NCBI RefSeq assembly: GCF_024436035.1
Contig: NZ_JANFNG010000049.1
Coordinates: 1 to 34,875, forward strand
Direction: 5' to 3'
DNA from: Streptomyces humicola
GTDB lineage: Bacteria; Actinomycetota; Actinomycetes; Streptomycetales; Streptomycetaceae
Length of the DNA: 34,875 nucleotides
The notes under the pieces are model-generated. The model ran no database searches and was not told where the DNA came from. It was given only the letters and a program-made list of their open reading frames with translations. This document shows, in pieces, positions 1-7,822 of the stretch. A program made the position numbers and the translations under genes. The stretch's first letter is position 1. The number at the start of each line of letters is the position of its first letter.

Positions 1-103
1 GACCGGGCATCTCATGCTCGGCCAGCGTGATCTCCTTACGGCCGAACTCGGCCAGGGAGAGGTCAGCAACCTTGAAGGCGGGGGTTGCGGAGGTCGACGT
101 CAT
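1..103 (-). CDS. ahcY: S-adenosylhomocysteine hydrolase, N-terminal fragment (runs off the window)
   Basis: Only the first 34 codons are in the window. The reverse strand reads [16 protein letters not shown], then [17 protein letters not shown], which is the conserved N-terminus of adenosylhomocysteinase. This enzyme splits S-adenosylhomocysteine into adenosine and homocysteine, clearing the product inhibitor of methyltransferases in the cytosol. The ATG at 103 follows GAGGAG about eight bases upstream, which fixes the start. It is transcribed away from the PTS gene at 509. A terminator-like hairpin lies in its 5' leader. The catalytic and NAD-binding regions are outside the window. Confidence 0.9.
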
Positions 104-508
104 GCGGGGTGCTCCTCGCTGTGTCGGTCGGGAGTGGGCATCGGTCTGTCCGCTGCGGCCGTTCGGCGGGCCCGGACGAGCACGCCGAAAAGGGACCGCC
201 GGGCGGGCCCTCGGTCCTCGTACCGCAGCTCAGTCCGTCGGAGGCCCTCTCTCCCTCGGCCGACCCGTACGATCCATGCGATCCGGGCCGCCCGACCGCC
301 ATCAGCAGCGACGTCTGGCTTCCCGTCGAATCTACACCGAACGGCGCAGCGGAACCCAGCCCATGAGGAGCGCAGCGCCGCGTTCCGGCCAGGACTTCAC
401 TCATGGACCACGGGACCGTTTCGGATCGCTCCGCGCCTGTTGCCGGATGCCCCGGGCGCGGGAACACTCTTGCGCACTCGTGAATGAAGAGCCGAAGGAG
501 ACGATGAC
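104..508. other. Divergent intergenic region between ahcY and the PTS gene
   Basis: About 405 bases lack a convincing gene. The region must hold the promoters for ahcY (minus) and the PTS permease (plus), but I see no clear -35/-10 pair. Its visible elements are the ahcY ribosome binding site (GAGGAG), the hairpin with a U-run at 188-217, and the PTS ribosome binding site GAAGGAG at 494-500. Reading frames that cross it look like chance open frames of high-GC DNA. Confidence 0.6.
188..217 (-). terminator. Terminator-like hairpin with U-run in the ahcY 5' leader
   Basis: Read on the ahcY strand, GGACCG (217-212) can pair with CGGTCC (198-193), and C then TTTT (191-188) follows immediately. 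This has the form of an intrinsic terminator. It lies about 85 bases upstream of the ahcY start, so it could be an attenuator in the ahcY leader or could block transcription coming from the right. I could not match the surrounding bases to the SAH or SAM-IV riboswitch consensus as I remember them. Confidence 0.4.
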
Positions 509-2614
509 GTGACCAGGCCCGCCGAGCCCTCAGAAGGAGCGGGGACCGCAAAGGAGGGGCTGAGGCTGCTCGCGGTCACCGCCTGTCCCACCGGCATCGC
601 CCACACCTACATGGCCGCGGAGAAGCTGTCCCAGGCGGCCGAGGCGATGGGCATAGCGATGAAGGTCGAGACCCAGGGCTCGATCGGGGCAGAAAACGTA
701 CTGTCCGACAACGATGTCGAAGAGGCGGACGGGATCATCATCGCGGCCGACAAGGACGTCGACCTGAGCCGTTTCGTCGGGAAGAGGGTCCTGACCGTCG
801 GCGTCTCGGAGGGGATCAGCCATCCGGAGCGTCTGATCGAGCGGGTGCGCAGCGCGCCGCTCCATGAGGCAGGCAGCGGTCATGCGGCCACATCGGGCGG
901 AGCTCTCGCCGGAGGGGGAAAGGAGCGCAGCGTCGCGTACAAGGCGCTGATGAACGGCGTCAGCTACATGATCCCGTTCGTGGTGGTGGGCGGTCTTCTG
1001 ATCGCGGTGTCGCTCGCCTTCGGCGGTCATCCGCAGGCCAGCGGGGGTCTTGTGATCCCGCCGGGGTCGTTCTGGCAGCACGTGAACGACATCGGCACGA
1101 TCGGTTTCACGCTGATGGTGCCGATCCTGTCCGGTTACATCGCTTACGCGATCGGGGACAGGCCGGCGCTGGTGCCGGGCATGATCGGCGGCTGGATCGC
1201 CAACACGGGTTCGCTGTACGACTCGAAGGCGGGCGCCGGCTTCATCGGCGCGATCGTGACCGGCTTCCTGGCCGGCTATCTGGTGCTGTGGATCAAGAAG
1301 GTCCGGGTGCCGAAGTTCGTGCAGCCGATCATGCCGATCATCGTGATCCCGATCGTCGCGACGACATCGCTCGGCCTGTTCTTCATCTACGTCGTCGGCA
1401 AACCCATCTCGTGGGTGTTCGCGCACCTGACCAGCTGGCTCAGCAGCATGACGGGCACGAGCGCGATCGTGCTCGGCACGATACTCGGCCTGATGATCGC
1501 GTTTGACATGGGCGGGCCGGTCAACAAGACGGCGTTCCTCTTCGGCGCGGGGCTGATCGCCACCGGCCACGAGACGGTCATGGGCATGTGTGCCGCAGCG
1601 ATTCCGGTGATGCCGCTCGGGCAGGGGCTTGCCACGCTGATCCGGCGCCGCCTCTACACCGATCAGGAGCGGGAGACGGGCATCGCTGCGCTCTTCATGG
1701 GCTTCTTCGGCATCTCGGAGGGCGCCATCCCGTTTGCGGCGGCGCGGCCGGCGAAGGTCATTCCAGCGAACATGCTCGGCGGTGCGGTGGCCGGTGCGGT
1801 CGCGGGCATGGCCGGGGTGAAGGACGCGGTGCCGCACGGCGGTCCGATCGTGGGTGTGCTCGGTGCGGTCGGCGGCGTGCCGACGTACTTCATCGCGATC
1901 GTGATCGGTTCTGTGGTGACGGCGCTGGCCACGGTGGCACTCGTCTCGTTCGAGGGGAGGAAGCCGCAGGCGGCGGTGGCTGCCGGGATCCCAGGGCCCG
2001 CGCTTGCCGGCGCCGGTGGCGGTGGCGGTGGTGGCGGCGGCACGGTCGTCGTCTCGTCCGTGTCGTCCGTGCCGCCGTCCGGCCGCGCCAAGGCGGCCAC
2101 AGCGACCGCGGTCGTCGAGGCCCCGCCGCGTACGGCGCGCGTGCCGTCGCCGGACGGCGAGGTGCTCTCCGGTTATCTCACCGAGGAGACGGTCAGGGAG
2201 CAGCTCACCGCGGACGACAAGGAGTCCGCGATCCGGGAGTTGGCCGGGCTGCTGGCCGGTACGGGCAAGGTGACGGACGTCGGGGCGCTGGTCGACGCCG
2301 CGCTCGCCCGCGAGGCACAGGGCACCACGGGCCTGGGCGAGGAAATCGCGATCCCGCATGCCAAGACGGATGCGGTGTCGGCTCCGGTGGTCGGTTTCGC
2401 CCGCTCCACCGACGGCATCGAGTGGGGTGCGGTCGACGGGACGAAGGCCAAGCTCATCTTCATGATCTCGGTGCCGGAGGCGTCCGCCGGGGACGAGCAT
2501 CTGCGGATTCTGGCACTGCTGTCGCGGAAGCTGATGGACACCGAGTTCCGCGAGCGTCTGGCGGAGGCTCCGACGCGGGGCGACATCATGAGGGTGCTGG
2601 CGGAAGTCGACTGA
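509..2614 (+). CDS. PTS fructose-family permease, EIIB-EIIC-EIIA fusion
   Basis: A 701-residue sugar phosphotransferase permease. Residues about 18-115 are a fructose-type EIIB domain with the phosphocysteine motif TACPTGIAHTYMA (Cys26). Residues about 140-490 are the membrane EIIC domain, with many hydrophobic segments and the motif FDMGGPVNKTAF. A glycine run (about 500-512) and a Ser/Pro/Ala linker follow. Residues about 555-701 are EIIA with the phosphohistidine motif IAIPHAK (His617). It would import a sugar with phosphorylation, using phosphate from HPr. The GTG start follows GAAGGAG by eight bases; the nearby ATG at 504 hits a stop at once. The fructose-operon FruA proteins I recall from Streptomyces are ordered A-B-C, so this B-C-A order is notable. 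There is no fruK or fruR next to it. The manA operon converges on it from downstream, so mannose or fructose are both possible substrates. Confidence 0.9.
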   Translation: MTRPAEPSEGAGTAKEGLRLLAVTACPTGIAHTYMAAEKLSQAAEAMGIAMKVETQGSIGAENVLSDNDVEEADGIIIAADKDVDLSRFVGKRVLTVGVSEGISHPERLIERVRSAPLHEAGSGHAATSGGALAGGGKERSVAYKALMNGVSYMIPFVVVGGLLIAVSLAFGGHPQASGGLVIPPGSFWQHVNDIGTIGFTLMVPILSGYIAYAIGDRPALVPGMIGGWIANTGSLYDSKAGAGFIGAIVTGFLAGYLVLWIKKVRVPKFVQPIMPIIVIPIVATTSLGLFFIYVVGKPISWVFAHLTSWLSSMTGTSAIVLGTILGLMIAFDMGGPVNKTAFLFGAGLIATGHETVMGMCAAAIPVMPLGQGLATLIRRRLYTDQERETGIAALFMGFFGISEGAIPFAAARPAKVIPANMLGGAVAGAVAGMAGVKDAVPHGGPIVGVLGAVGGVPTYFIAIVIGSVVTALATVALVSFEGRKPQAAVAAGIPGPALAGAGGGGGGGGGTVVVSSVSSVPPSGRAKAATATAVVEAPPRTARVPSPDGEVLSGYLTEETVREQLTADDKESAIRELAGLLAGTGKVTDVGALVDAALAREAQGTTGLGEEIAIPHAKTDAVSAPVVGFARSTDGIEWGAVDGTKAKLIFMISVPEASAGDEHLRILALLSRKLMDTEFRERLAEAPTRGDIMRVLAEVD

Positions 2615-2622
2615 GCACGGCG

Positions 2623-2669
2623 GTCGTTGGCGTCTCCCCGTAGCGGGATGGCGGGGAGACGTCAACGAC
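2623..2669. terminator. Bidirectional terminator between the PTS gene and manA
   Basis: Bases 2623-2640 pair with 2652-2669 as an 18-bp stem with a single G-U wobble and an 11-base loop. It starts nine bases after the PTS stop and lies about 37 bases beyond the manA stop on the other strand. It is well placed to end both convergent transcripts. Confidence 0.85.
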
Positions 2670-2705
2670 GCCCGTAGGTCCTCAGGTCGCCAGGTCGCCG
2701 GGTCC

Positions 2706-3905
2706 TCAGGCCACGACGGTGGCGCGGAAGAGGGTGCCGTCGCCGCTCGCTTCGACCTGCTCGCCGGCCGGTACGTAGGCGGACTCGCCGCGCGCGAGGT
2801 CGAGCTCGGAGCCGTCCTTGCTGTTCAAGTGCACGGTGCCGGCCGTGCACAGCAGGATCTGCGGGGTCCGGTCGTCGAGGGTGCGCGGTGCGCCGCCCGG
2901 GGCGAGGACGTACCGGGAGAGCCGGAATTCGTCGATCGGCGTGTCGTAGACCTCCTCGCCGTCCTCGCTCGCCTCGGGGCGCAGCACGGCCGGCTCACTG
3001 GGCTCGAACCGTACGATACGCAGCAGTTCGGGCACATCGACGTGCTTCGGCGTCAGGCCGCAGCGCAGCACGTTGTCGGAGTTGGCCATCAGCTCGACGC
3101 CGAGCCCGCCGAGGTAGGCGTGCGGCACGCCCGCGCCCAGGTACAGCGCCTCGCCGGGCTGCAGGCGGACGTAGTTGAGGAGCATGGCCGCGATGACGCC
3201 GGGATCGCCGGGGAAGCTGTGCGCCGCCTTGGCGTAAGCGGCGTAGGCGTCGGCGAACCTGCCGCCCTCCTCGCTGAGCCGCTCGGCCGCCTCCGTCGCC
3301 TCGGTCACCGTCTCGGCGATCGCGTCCCGGTCGGCGGTGAGCACGGCGGCGAGCACCTCGCGCAGCGCCTCGCCCTCGGGCTGGGCGCGCAGGATGTCGA
3401 CGTACGGCTTGAGCCCGTCGACGCCGAGTCCTTCGAGGAGATCGGCGGCTTCGGACGGCTTGCGGAAGCCGCACAGTCCGTCGAAGGGCACGAGCGCGCA
3501 GAGCATCTCGGGCTTGTGGTTGGCGTCCTTGTAGTTGCGGTGCGGCGCGTCGATCGGGATGCCGCGCGCTTCCTCGTCCTCGAACCCGGCCTTCGCCTGC
3601 GCAAGGTCGGGGTGGACCTGCAGGGACAGCGGTGCGCCGGCGGCGAGGATCTTGAACAGGAACGGCAGCCGGGGCCCGAACCGGTCGATGGCGGCCTTGC
3701 CGAGCTCGGCGGGCGGGTCGGCGTCGATCACGTCGTTGAGCGGGACGAGGCCGGATCCCCGGTCGAGGCGCGACGGGGCGCCGGGGTGCGCGCCCATCCA
3801 CAGTTCGGCCTGCGGTTCGCCGGTCGGCTCGGTGCCGAGCAGCTCGGGAATGGCGGTGGTGGAGCCCCAGGCGTAGGGGCGCACGGTGTTGACGAGGCGG
3901 TCCAT
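2706..3905 (-). CDS. manA: Mannose-6-phosphate isomerase, class I
   Basis: A 399-residue enzyme that interconverts mannose-6-phosphate and fructose-6-phosphate in the cytosol. It begins MDRLVNTVRPYAWGS. The metal-binding motif LSLQVHP gives Gln96 and His98, HKPEM gives Glu133, and a later His lies in GVPHAYLGG near residue 260. These are the zinc ligands of type I phosphomannose isomerases, and the length is normal. An AGAGGA ribosome binding site precedes the ATG. It is the last gene of the minus-strand run DUF3499-manB-Trm112-SIS-manA, so it should work with ManB to supply mannose-1-phosphate, the precursor of GDP-mannose. Confidence 0.95.
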   Translation of the reverse strand: MDRLVNTVRPYAWGSTTAIPELLGTEPTGEPQAELWMGAHPGAPSRLDRGSGLVPLNDVIDADPPAELGKAAIDRFGPRLPFLFKILAAGAPLSLQVHPDLAQAKAGFEDEEARGIPIDAPHRNYKDANHKPEMLCALVPFDGLCGFRKPSEAADLLEGLGVDGLKPYVDILRAQPEGEALREVLAAVLTADRDAIAETVTEATEAAERLSEEGGRFADAYAAYAKAAHSFPGDPGVIAAMLLNYVRLQPGEALYLGAGVPHAYLGGLGVELMANSDNVLRCGLTPKHVDVPELLRIVRFEPSEPAVLRPEASEDGEEVYDTPIDEFRLSRYVLAPGGAPRTLDDRTPQILLCTAGTVHLNSKDGSELDLARGESAYVPAGEQVEASGDGTLFRATVVA

Positions 3906-3943
3906 GCGGTGGGTGTTCCTCTTCCGGTCTGGTGCGTCCTGCG

Positions 3944-4028
3944 TGAGCTTGCGTCCAGCATGAGCTTGCGTCGTGCATGTGAGCTTACGTGGCGCTGTTG
4001 TGCGTCTTCTGAGCGTCTTCGCGTCTTC
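3944..4028. repeat. Short direct repeats between manA and the SIS gene
   Basis: TGAGCTTGCGT occurs at 3944-3954 and 3961-3971, with one mismatch at 3980-3990. GCGTCTTC then occurs three times (4002-4009, 4013-4020, 4021-4028). All lie in the 129-base gap between two genes of one operon. The first set is spaced 17 and 19 bases apart. No function can be assigned. Confidence 0.7.
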
Positions 4029-4034
4029 CGGTCG

Positions 4035-5186
4035 TCAGGTGTCGTCGGCCGGGGAGAGCGCGAGGTAGACGGCGGTGAAGTCGGTGAGCGCCATCAGCTC
4101 GGCCAGTGCCTCGGCGGGCGGCCCTGCAGGGGCCTCGATCTCGCTGAGCGGCGTCTCGTGGCTGTCTGCCGCCTCCTGGACGGCGGTGGCGGGCGCCCCG
4201 TCCTGCTCGCGCAGCAGCACGATGCGCAGCCGCAGCGTCTCCGGCTCCTCCTCGACGCGGTCGCGGAAGAAGTCGTGCAGGTCGCCGGAGGCGGGGGTGA
4301 GCGGGCTGCTGAGCAGTGCACTGTGCTCGTCCAGCGCCCCGGGAAGCACGGCGGCGAGCGCCGGGCGCCCGGAGAGCGAGGTGAGCGCGCGGACGAAGCG
4401 CCGGGCCGCGGCGCCGGTCACCGCGCCCTCGCTCCACAGCAGCGGCAGCGATTCGCCGAGCTCTGCGGCGAGGGTCTTGGCCGGGTTGCGGTAGGTCTCG
4501 GTCGCCGGGCCGAAGCGTTCGGCGGCGGTGTCGAGCCGCGACGCGATGGCTTCGACGGCGCTAGGCGGCGCGTTGACCAGGCCTATGCGGTCGGTGAGCG
4601 CGAGCAGCGGGGTGAACAGCGCCCAGAAGGCGCCGGGATCGGCGGGGTGGGGCGGCCTCGGTGCCGCGGATGCAGCCGGTGCCGCCGCCTCGGTGAAGGG
4701 CGGTTGGGCGAAGGGGACGGCGAGTCCGTGCACCTGTTGCAGCGCCTCGGCGAGCGGTGCCTTGGCCGGGGCGACGGCCGCGACGGTGCAGCCGTGCCGG
4801 TAGGCCTGCTCCACCAGGCCGGTCAGCCCCGGCTCGGAGCCGTCGTAGGTGGCCAGGAGCAGAAGGTCGAGCGGGCCCGCCCAGCCGGGGAGCATCCAGC
4901 GCAGCGCCTGGGCGTCGGGCGCGGGGCCGCTCGGCGGCAATGGCAGGACGGGGCAGGCGGCGAGTGCGCCGAGCAGGTCGGCTATGCCGTCCGCCATCAG
5001 CCCAGGTGCGGCGACGATCACCGAGCGGGGACGGCCGTCGGGTTTGAGGTCGGCAACTCCCGCCTCGGCGGCGTGGCGGGCCGCGGTGCGGACCCGGGCG
5101 CCGGCGGCCGCGACACCGAGCAGCAGGCCGCCTGTGTCGGTGCGGGCGAGCGCGTCGGGATTGTCGAGCAGAGACTCGTCGAGCAT
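4035..5186 (-). CDS. SIS-domain protein, phosphoglucose/phosphomannose isomerase-like
   Basis: A 383-residue protein from the position next to manA where Streptomyces genomes carry a SIS-domain (sugar isomerase) protein. It has two alanine-rich alpha/beta halves. The first half contains RSVIVAAPGLMADGIADLL and DLLLLATYDGSEPGL, typical of the glycine- and serine-rich phosphosugar-binding strands of SIS folds. The C-terminal half resembles bacterial phosphoglucose isomerase C-terminal domains. GGAGG precedes the ATG. It lies 48 bases downstream of the Trm112-like gene and upstream of manA, so a role in hexose-phosphate isomerisation or its regulation is inferred. I could not identify catalytic residues. 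Confidence 0.75.
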   Translation of the reverse strand: MLDESLLDNPDALARTDTGGLLLGVAAAGARVRTAARHAAEAGVADLKPDGRPRSVIVAAPGLMADGIADLLGALAACPVLPLPPSGPAPDAQALRWMLPGWAGPLDLLLLATYDGSEPGLTGLVEQAYRHGCTVAAVAPAKAPLAEALQQVHGLAVPFAQPPFTEAAAPAASAAPRPPHPADPGAFWALFTPLLALTDRIGLVNAPPSAVEAIASRLDTAAERFGPATETYRNPAKTLAAELGESLPLLWSEGAVTGAAARRFVRALTSLSGRPALAAVLPGALDEHSALLSSPLTPASGDLHDFFRDRVEEEPETLRLRIVLLREQDGAPATAVQEAADSHETPLSEIEAPAGPPAEALAELMALTDFTAVYLALSPADDT

Positions 5187-5234
5187 CGTGGCCTCCGGCC
5201 TCTTCCGGTCCGCCGGCCGTTCGCAGTCCCGGCG

Positions 5235-5411
5235 TTACGCGGGGCGGCGGGCCTCGTCGATGAGGAGGACCGGGATCCCGTCACGGACGGGGTAGGCCAG
5301 GCCGCAGCGCTCCGCGGTGCAGATGAGCTCACCCGCGGCGGTGTCCTCGCGGAGCGCGGCGTGGCACGCCGGGCAGGCGAGGATCTCCAGAAGGCTGGCT
5401 TCGAGCGGCAT
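5235..5411 (-). CDS. Trm112-like small zinc-ribbon protein
   Basis: A 58-residue protein starting MPLEASLLEILACPACHAAL. It has a CPAC pair near the N-terminus, a later CTAERCGLAYPV segment and a DGIPVLLIDEAR end, all typical of the Trm112/UPF0434 family. Eukaryotic Trm112 is a zinc-binding partner that stabilises methyltransferases; the role of the bacterial forms is less certain. The ATG at 5411 has AGAGGA upstream. The longer open frame reaching 5546 is arginine-rich and does not fit the family. It sits between manB and the SIS gene in the same operon. Confidence 0.9.
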   Translation of the reverse strand: MPLEASLLEILACPACHAALREDTAAGELICTAERCGLAYPVRDGIPVLLIDEARRPA

Positions 5412-5604
5412 GCGGTGTCCTCTTCGGCGGTTCGAGCGGTTTCGGCGGTCGCTGGGGTGTACCGACATTGTGTCGTTCGGCGTGGTCAGCGTACCGCCGG
5501 GACGGCGTCGGCGGAGGCCCGGGAACGGTTCCGGGCCTCCGCCCAACGGGTGTACGCCCTGGTCAGGCGCGCACGTTCACGCGCGCCCTGTCACCTGCGC
5601 CCTG

Positions 5605-6963
5605 TCACGCGCGCACGATCGCGAGGACCTCGTCGCGGACGCGCGCCACGGTCCCGGCGTCGCGCGCCTCGACGTTGAGGCGGAGCAGCGGCTCGGTGTT
5701 GGACGGACGCAGGTTGAACCACCAGTCGTCACCGGTGACGGTGAGCCCGTCGAGCTCGTCGAAGGTGACGCCACGACGGCCCTCGAAGGCGGCGTGCACG
5801 GCCGCGGTGCGCTCGGCCTGGTCGGCGACGGTGGAGTTGATCTCGCCGGATGCGGCGTACCGGTCGTACTCGGCGACCAGCTGCGACAGCGTGTCGTCCT
5901 GGCCGCCGAGAGCCGCGAGCACGTGGAGCGCGGCGAGCATGCCGGTGTCGGCCTTCCAGAAGTCCCGGAAGTAGTAGTGGGCCGAGTGCTCGCCGCCGAA
6001 GATCGCGCCGGTGCGGGCCATCTCCTGCTTGATGAAGGAGTGGCCGACGCGGGTGCGCACCGTGGTGCCGCCGCTCTCCTTGACCACCTCGGGTACCGAC
6101 CAGGAGGTGATCAGGTTGTGGATGATCGTCTCACCCGGGTGCTTGGCCAGCTCGCGGGCGGCGACCAGGGCGGTGATCGCCGACGGGGAGACGGGCTCGC
6201 CGCGCTCGTCGACGACGAAGCAGCGGTCGGCGTCGCCGTCGAAGGCGAGGCCGATGTCGGCGCCGGTCTCGCGGACCTTGGCCTGGAGGTCGACGAGGTT
6301 CTTCGGGTCGAGCGGGTTGGCCTCATGGTTGGGGAAGGTGCCATCGAGCTCGAAGTACATGGGGACGAGGTCGACGGGCAGCCCCTCGAAGACGGTGGGG
6401 ACGGTGTGGCCGCCCATGCCGTTGCCCGCGTCGACGGCGACTTTCAGTCGCCGGATGCCGGTGAGGTCGACCAGGTCGCGCAGGTAGCCGGCGTAGTCGG
6501 CGAGCACGTCGCGCTGGGTGATCGTGCCGGGCGTGGCGTCGGTGGCGGGCAGGCCGCTCTGCGACCACGCCTCGGCGAGCTCGCGGATCTCGGCGAGGCC
6601 GGTGTCCTGGCCGACGGGGGCAGCACCCGCACGGCACATCTTGATGCCGTTGTACTGGGCGGGGTTGTGGCTCGCGGTGAACATCGCACCGGGCAGGTCG
6701 AGCTTGCCGGAGGCGAAGTAGAGCTCATCGGTGGAGCACAGCCCGATCTCCACCACGTCGGCGCCGCGCGAGGCGGCTCCCTGGGCGAAGGCGCGCGACA
6801 GGCCCGGCGACGACGGGCGCATGTCGTGGCCGACGACGATCGCCTTCGCGTCCGTCACCGTGGCGAAGGCGGCGCCGAACAGCTCGGCGAGCACCTCGTC
6901 CCACTGGTCGGGGACGACGCCTCGTACGTCGTACGCCTTCACGATCTGCGACAGGTCGGGCAC
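5605..6963 (-). CDS. manB: Phosphomannomutase/phosphoglucomutase
   Basis: A 452-residue alpha-D-phosphohexomutase that converts mannose-6-phosphate to mannose-1-phosphate, and possibly the glucose equivalents. All four family motifs are visible: the phosphoserine loop TASHNPAQYNG, the metal-binding loop DGDADRC, the sugar-binding GEHSAHYYF, and the phosphate-binding RPSNTEPLLRLN near the C-terminus. The GTG at 6963 begins VPDLSQIVKAYDVRG, the usual N-terminus, with GGAG upstream. The open frame extends to 7248, but the extra residues are not family-like. Together with ManA it feeds GDP-mannose synthesis for envelope glycans. Confidence 0.95.
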   Translation of the reverse strand: MPDLSQIVKAYDVRGVVPDQWDEVLAELFGAAFATVTDAKAIVVGHDMRPSSPGLSRAFAQGAASRGADVVEIGLCSTDELYFASGKLDLPGAMFTASHNPAQYNGIKMCRAGAAPVGQDTGLAEIRELAEAWSQSGLPATDATPGTITQRDVLADYAGYLRDLVDLTGIRRLKVAVDAGNGMGGHTVPTVFEGLPVDLVPMYFELDGTFPNHEANPLDPKNLVDLQAKVRETGADIGLAFDGDADRCFVVDERGEPVSPSAITALVAARELAKHPGETIIHNLITSWSVPEVVKESGGTTVRTRVGHSFIKQEMARTGAIFGGEHSAHYYFRDFWKADTGMLAALHVLAALGGQDDTLSQLVAEYDRYAASGEINSTVADQAERTAAVHAAFEGRRGVTFDELDGLTVTGDDWWFNLRPSNTEPLLRLNVEARDAGTVARVRDEVLAIVRA

Positions 6964-7087
6964 AGCAGCTCCAGTTCCGAAAAAGCGCCCGGATGGCGCC
7001 GCGGACAGCATCAGGGGCACCAACCTACCCGGCCTGACTGAACGCCGGACAGCGGCCAGCACATCGTGTGAAGGAGCGGCGCCGACT

Positions 7088-7117
7088 GTACGTGCGCGTG
7101 TACGTACGTGTACGTGA
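7088..7117. repeat. GTACGTG-rich repeat upstream of manB
   Basis: Overlapping GTACGTG and GTACGTAC units fill 7088-7117, including the self-complementary GTACGTAC at 7100-7107. The tract lies in the 172-base gap between the DUF3499 stop and the manB start. It may be a protein-binding site or simple-sequence drift. Confidence 0.6.
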
Positions 7118-7135
7118 TGTGCGAGGACGTGGTGC

Positions 7136-7552
7136 CTATGACTCGGGTGAGCGCAGCACACGCAGATGGCCGCGGCGGGCGACCTCGACGGGATCGGCCT
7201 CCCCGCCGCCGGGCGCCGCGGGACGTTCCTGCGGGCGGGCGGCCTCACGCACGGCGTTGGCGAGCGCTTCGAGATCGTCGCTGGTGGGGCGGGCGGGGCC
7301 GGAGTCGACGGCGAGCCGGACGACCTCCCAGCCGCGGGGAGCGGTGAGCCGGGCCGAGTGCTCGGAGCACAGGTCGTAGCAGTGCGGCTCGGCGTACGTG
7401 GCGAGCGGCCCGAGGACGGCCGTGGAGTCCGCGTAGACGTACGTCAGCGTCGCGACGGCGGGACGACCGCACGCGGTGCGCGAACAACGACGTACAGGGC
7501 TCACGACGTTGGACGGTACCGCACTCTTGAGCGGGCCGCGACGACTCTCCAC
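7136..7552 (-). CDS. DUF3499 family protein (putative zinc finger)
   Basis: A small protein with the actinobacterial DUF3499 signature RRCSRTACGRPAVATLTYVYAD. Cysteines at about 23, 28, 58 and 62 (CSRTAC and CYDLC) are arranged like a four-Cys zinc site. The C-terminal third is Pro/Ala/Glu-rich and probably disordered. Function is unknown. The start is uncertain: the longest frame uses a GTG at 7552, while a GTG at 7504 (VSPVRRCSR) gives the usual short N-terminus; neither has a strong ribosome binding site. It is the first gene of the manB-manA transcription unit. Confidence 0.85.
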   Translation of the reverse strand: MESRRGPLKSAVPSNVVSPVRRCSRTACGRPAVATLTYVYADSTAVLGPLATYAEPHCYDLCSEHSARLTAPRGWEVVRLAVDSGPARPTSDDLEALANAVREAARPQERPAAPGGGEADPVEVARRGHLRVLRSPES

Positions 7553-7822
7553 GAGGTCACCCGCTCGTGTCGTCCGGCTTCGCCCGGATCACGTCACGTC
7601 GCGCCACATGCGCCCACCTGCGCGGAAACCTCGCCGGCCGAGGCGGCCGACATGGTGACCGGTCGCCGTTCCTGCGCATCGGCGTCCACGAACGATCGAG
7701 AATCGGTCAGACCTACACATATGGTCGGTGCGGATTCGGCAACGATCGGGCATTGAGCGACATCACGGCAGTTGTACGGGCCTTGCGTGCGTGGCGCGCC
7801 GCGACGGCTACCCTGCCAGGTG

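Noticed and set aside
104-508. SAH or SAM-IV riboswitch upstream of ahcY
   Set aside because: Expected by context, and GAGGAGCGC at 363-371 recalls part of the SAH motif, but it is on the wrong strand for ahcY and the other conserved blocks are missing.
530-2665. 711-codon minus-strand frame across the PTS gene
   Set aside because: It is antisense to a well-supported EIIB-EIIC-EIIA protein and is rich in Arg, His and Asp without any motif.
2829-5678. 949-codon open frame on the plus strand
   Set aside because: It is a shadow of manA, the SIS gene and the Trm112-like gene, which have clear motifs on the minus strand. Its translation is Arg/Gly-rich and of low complexity.
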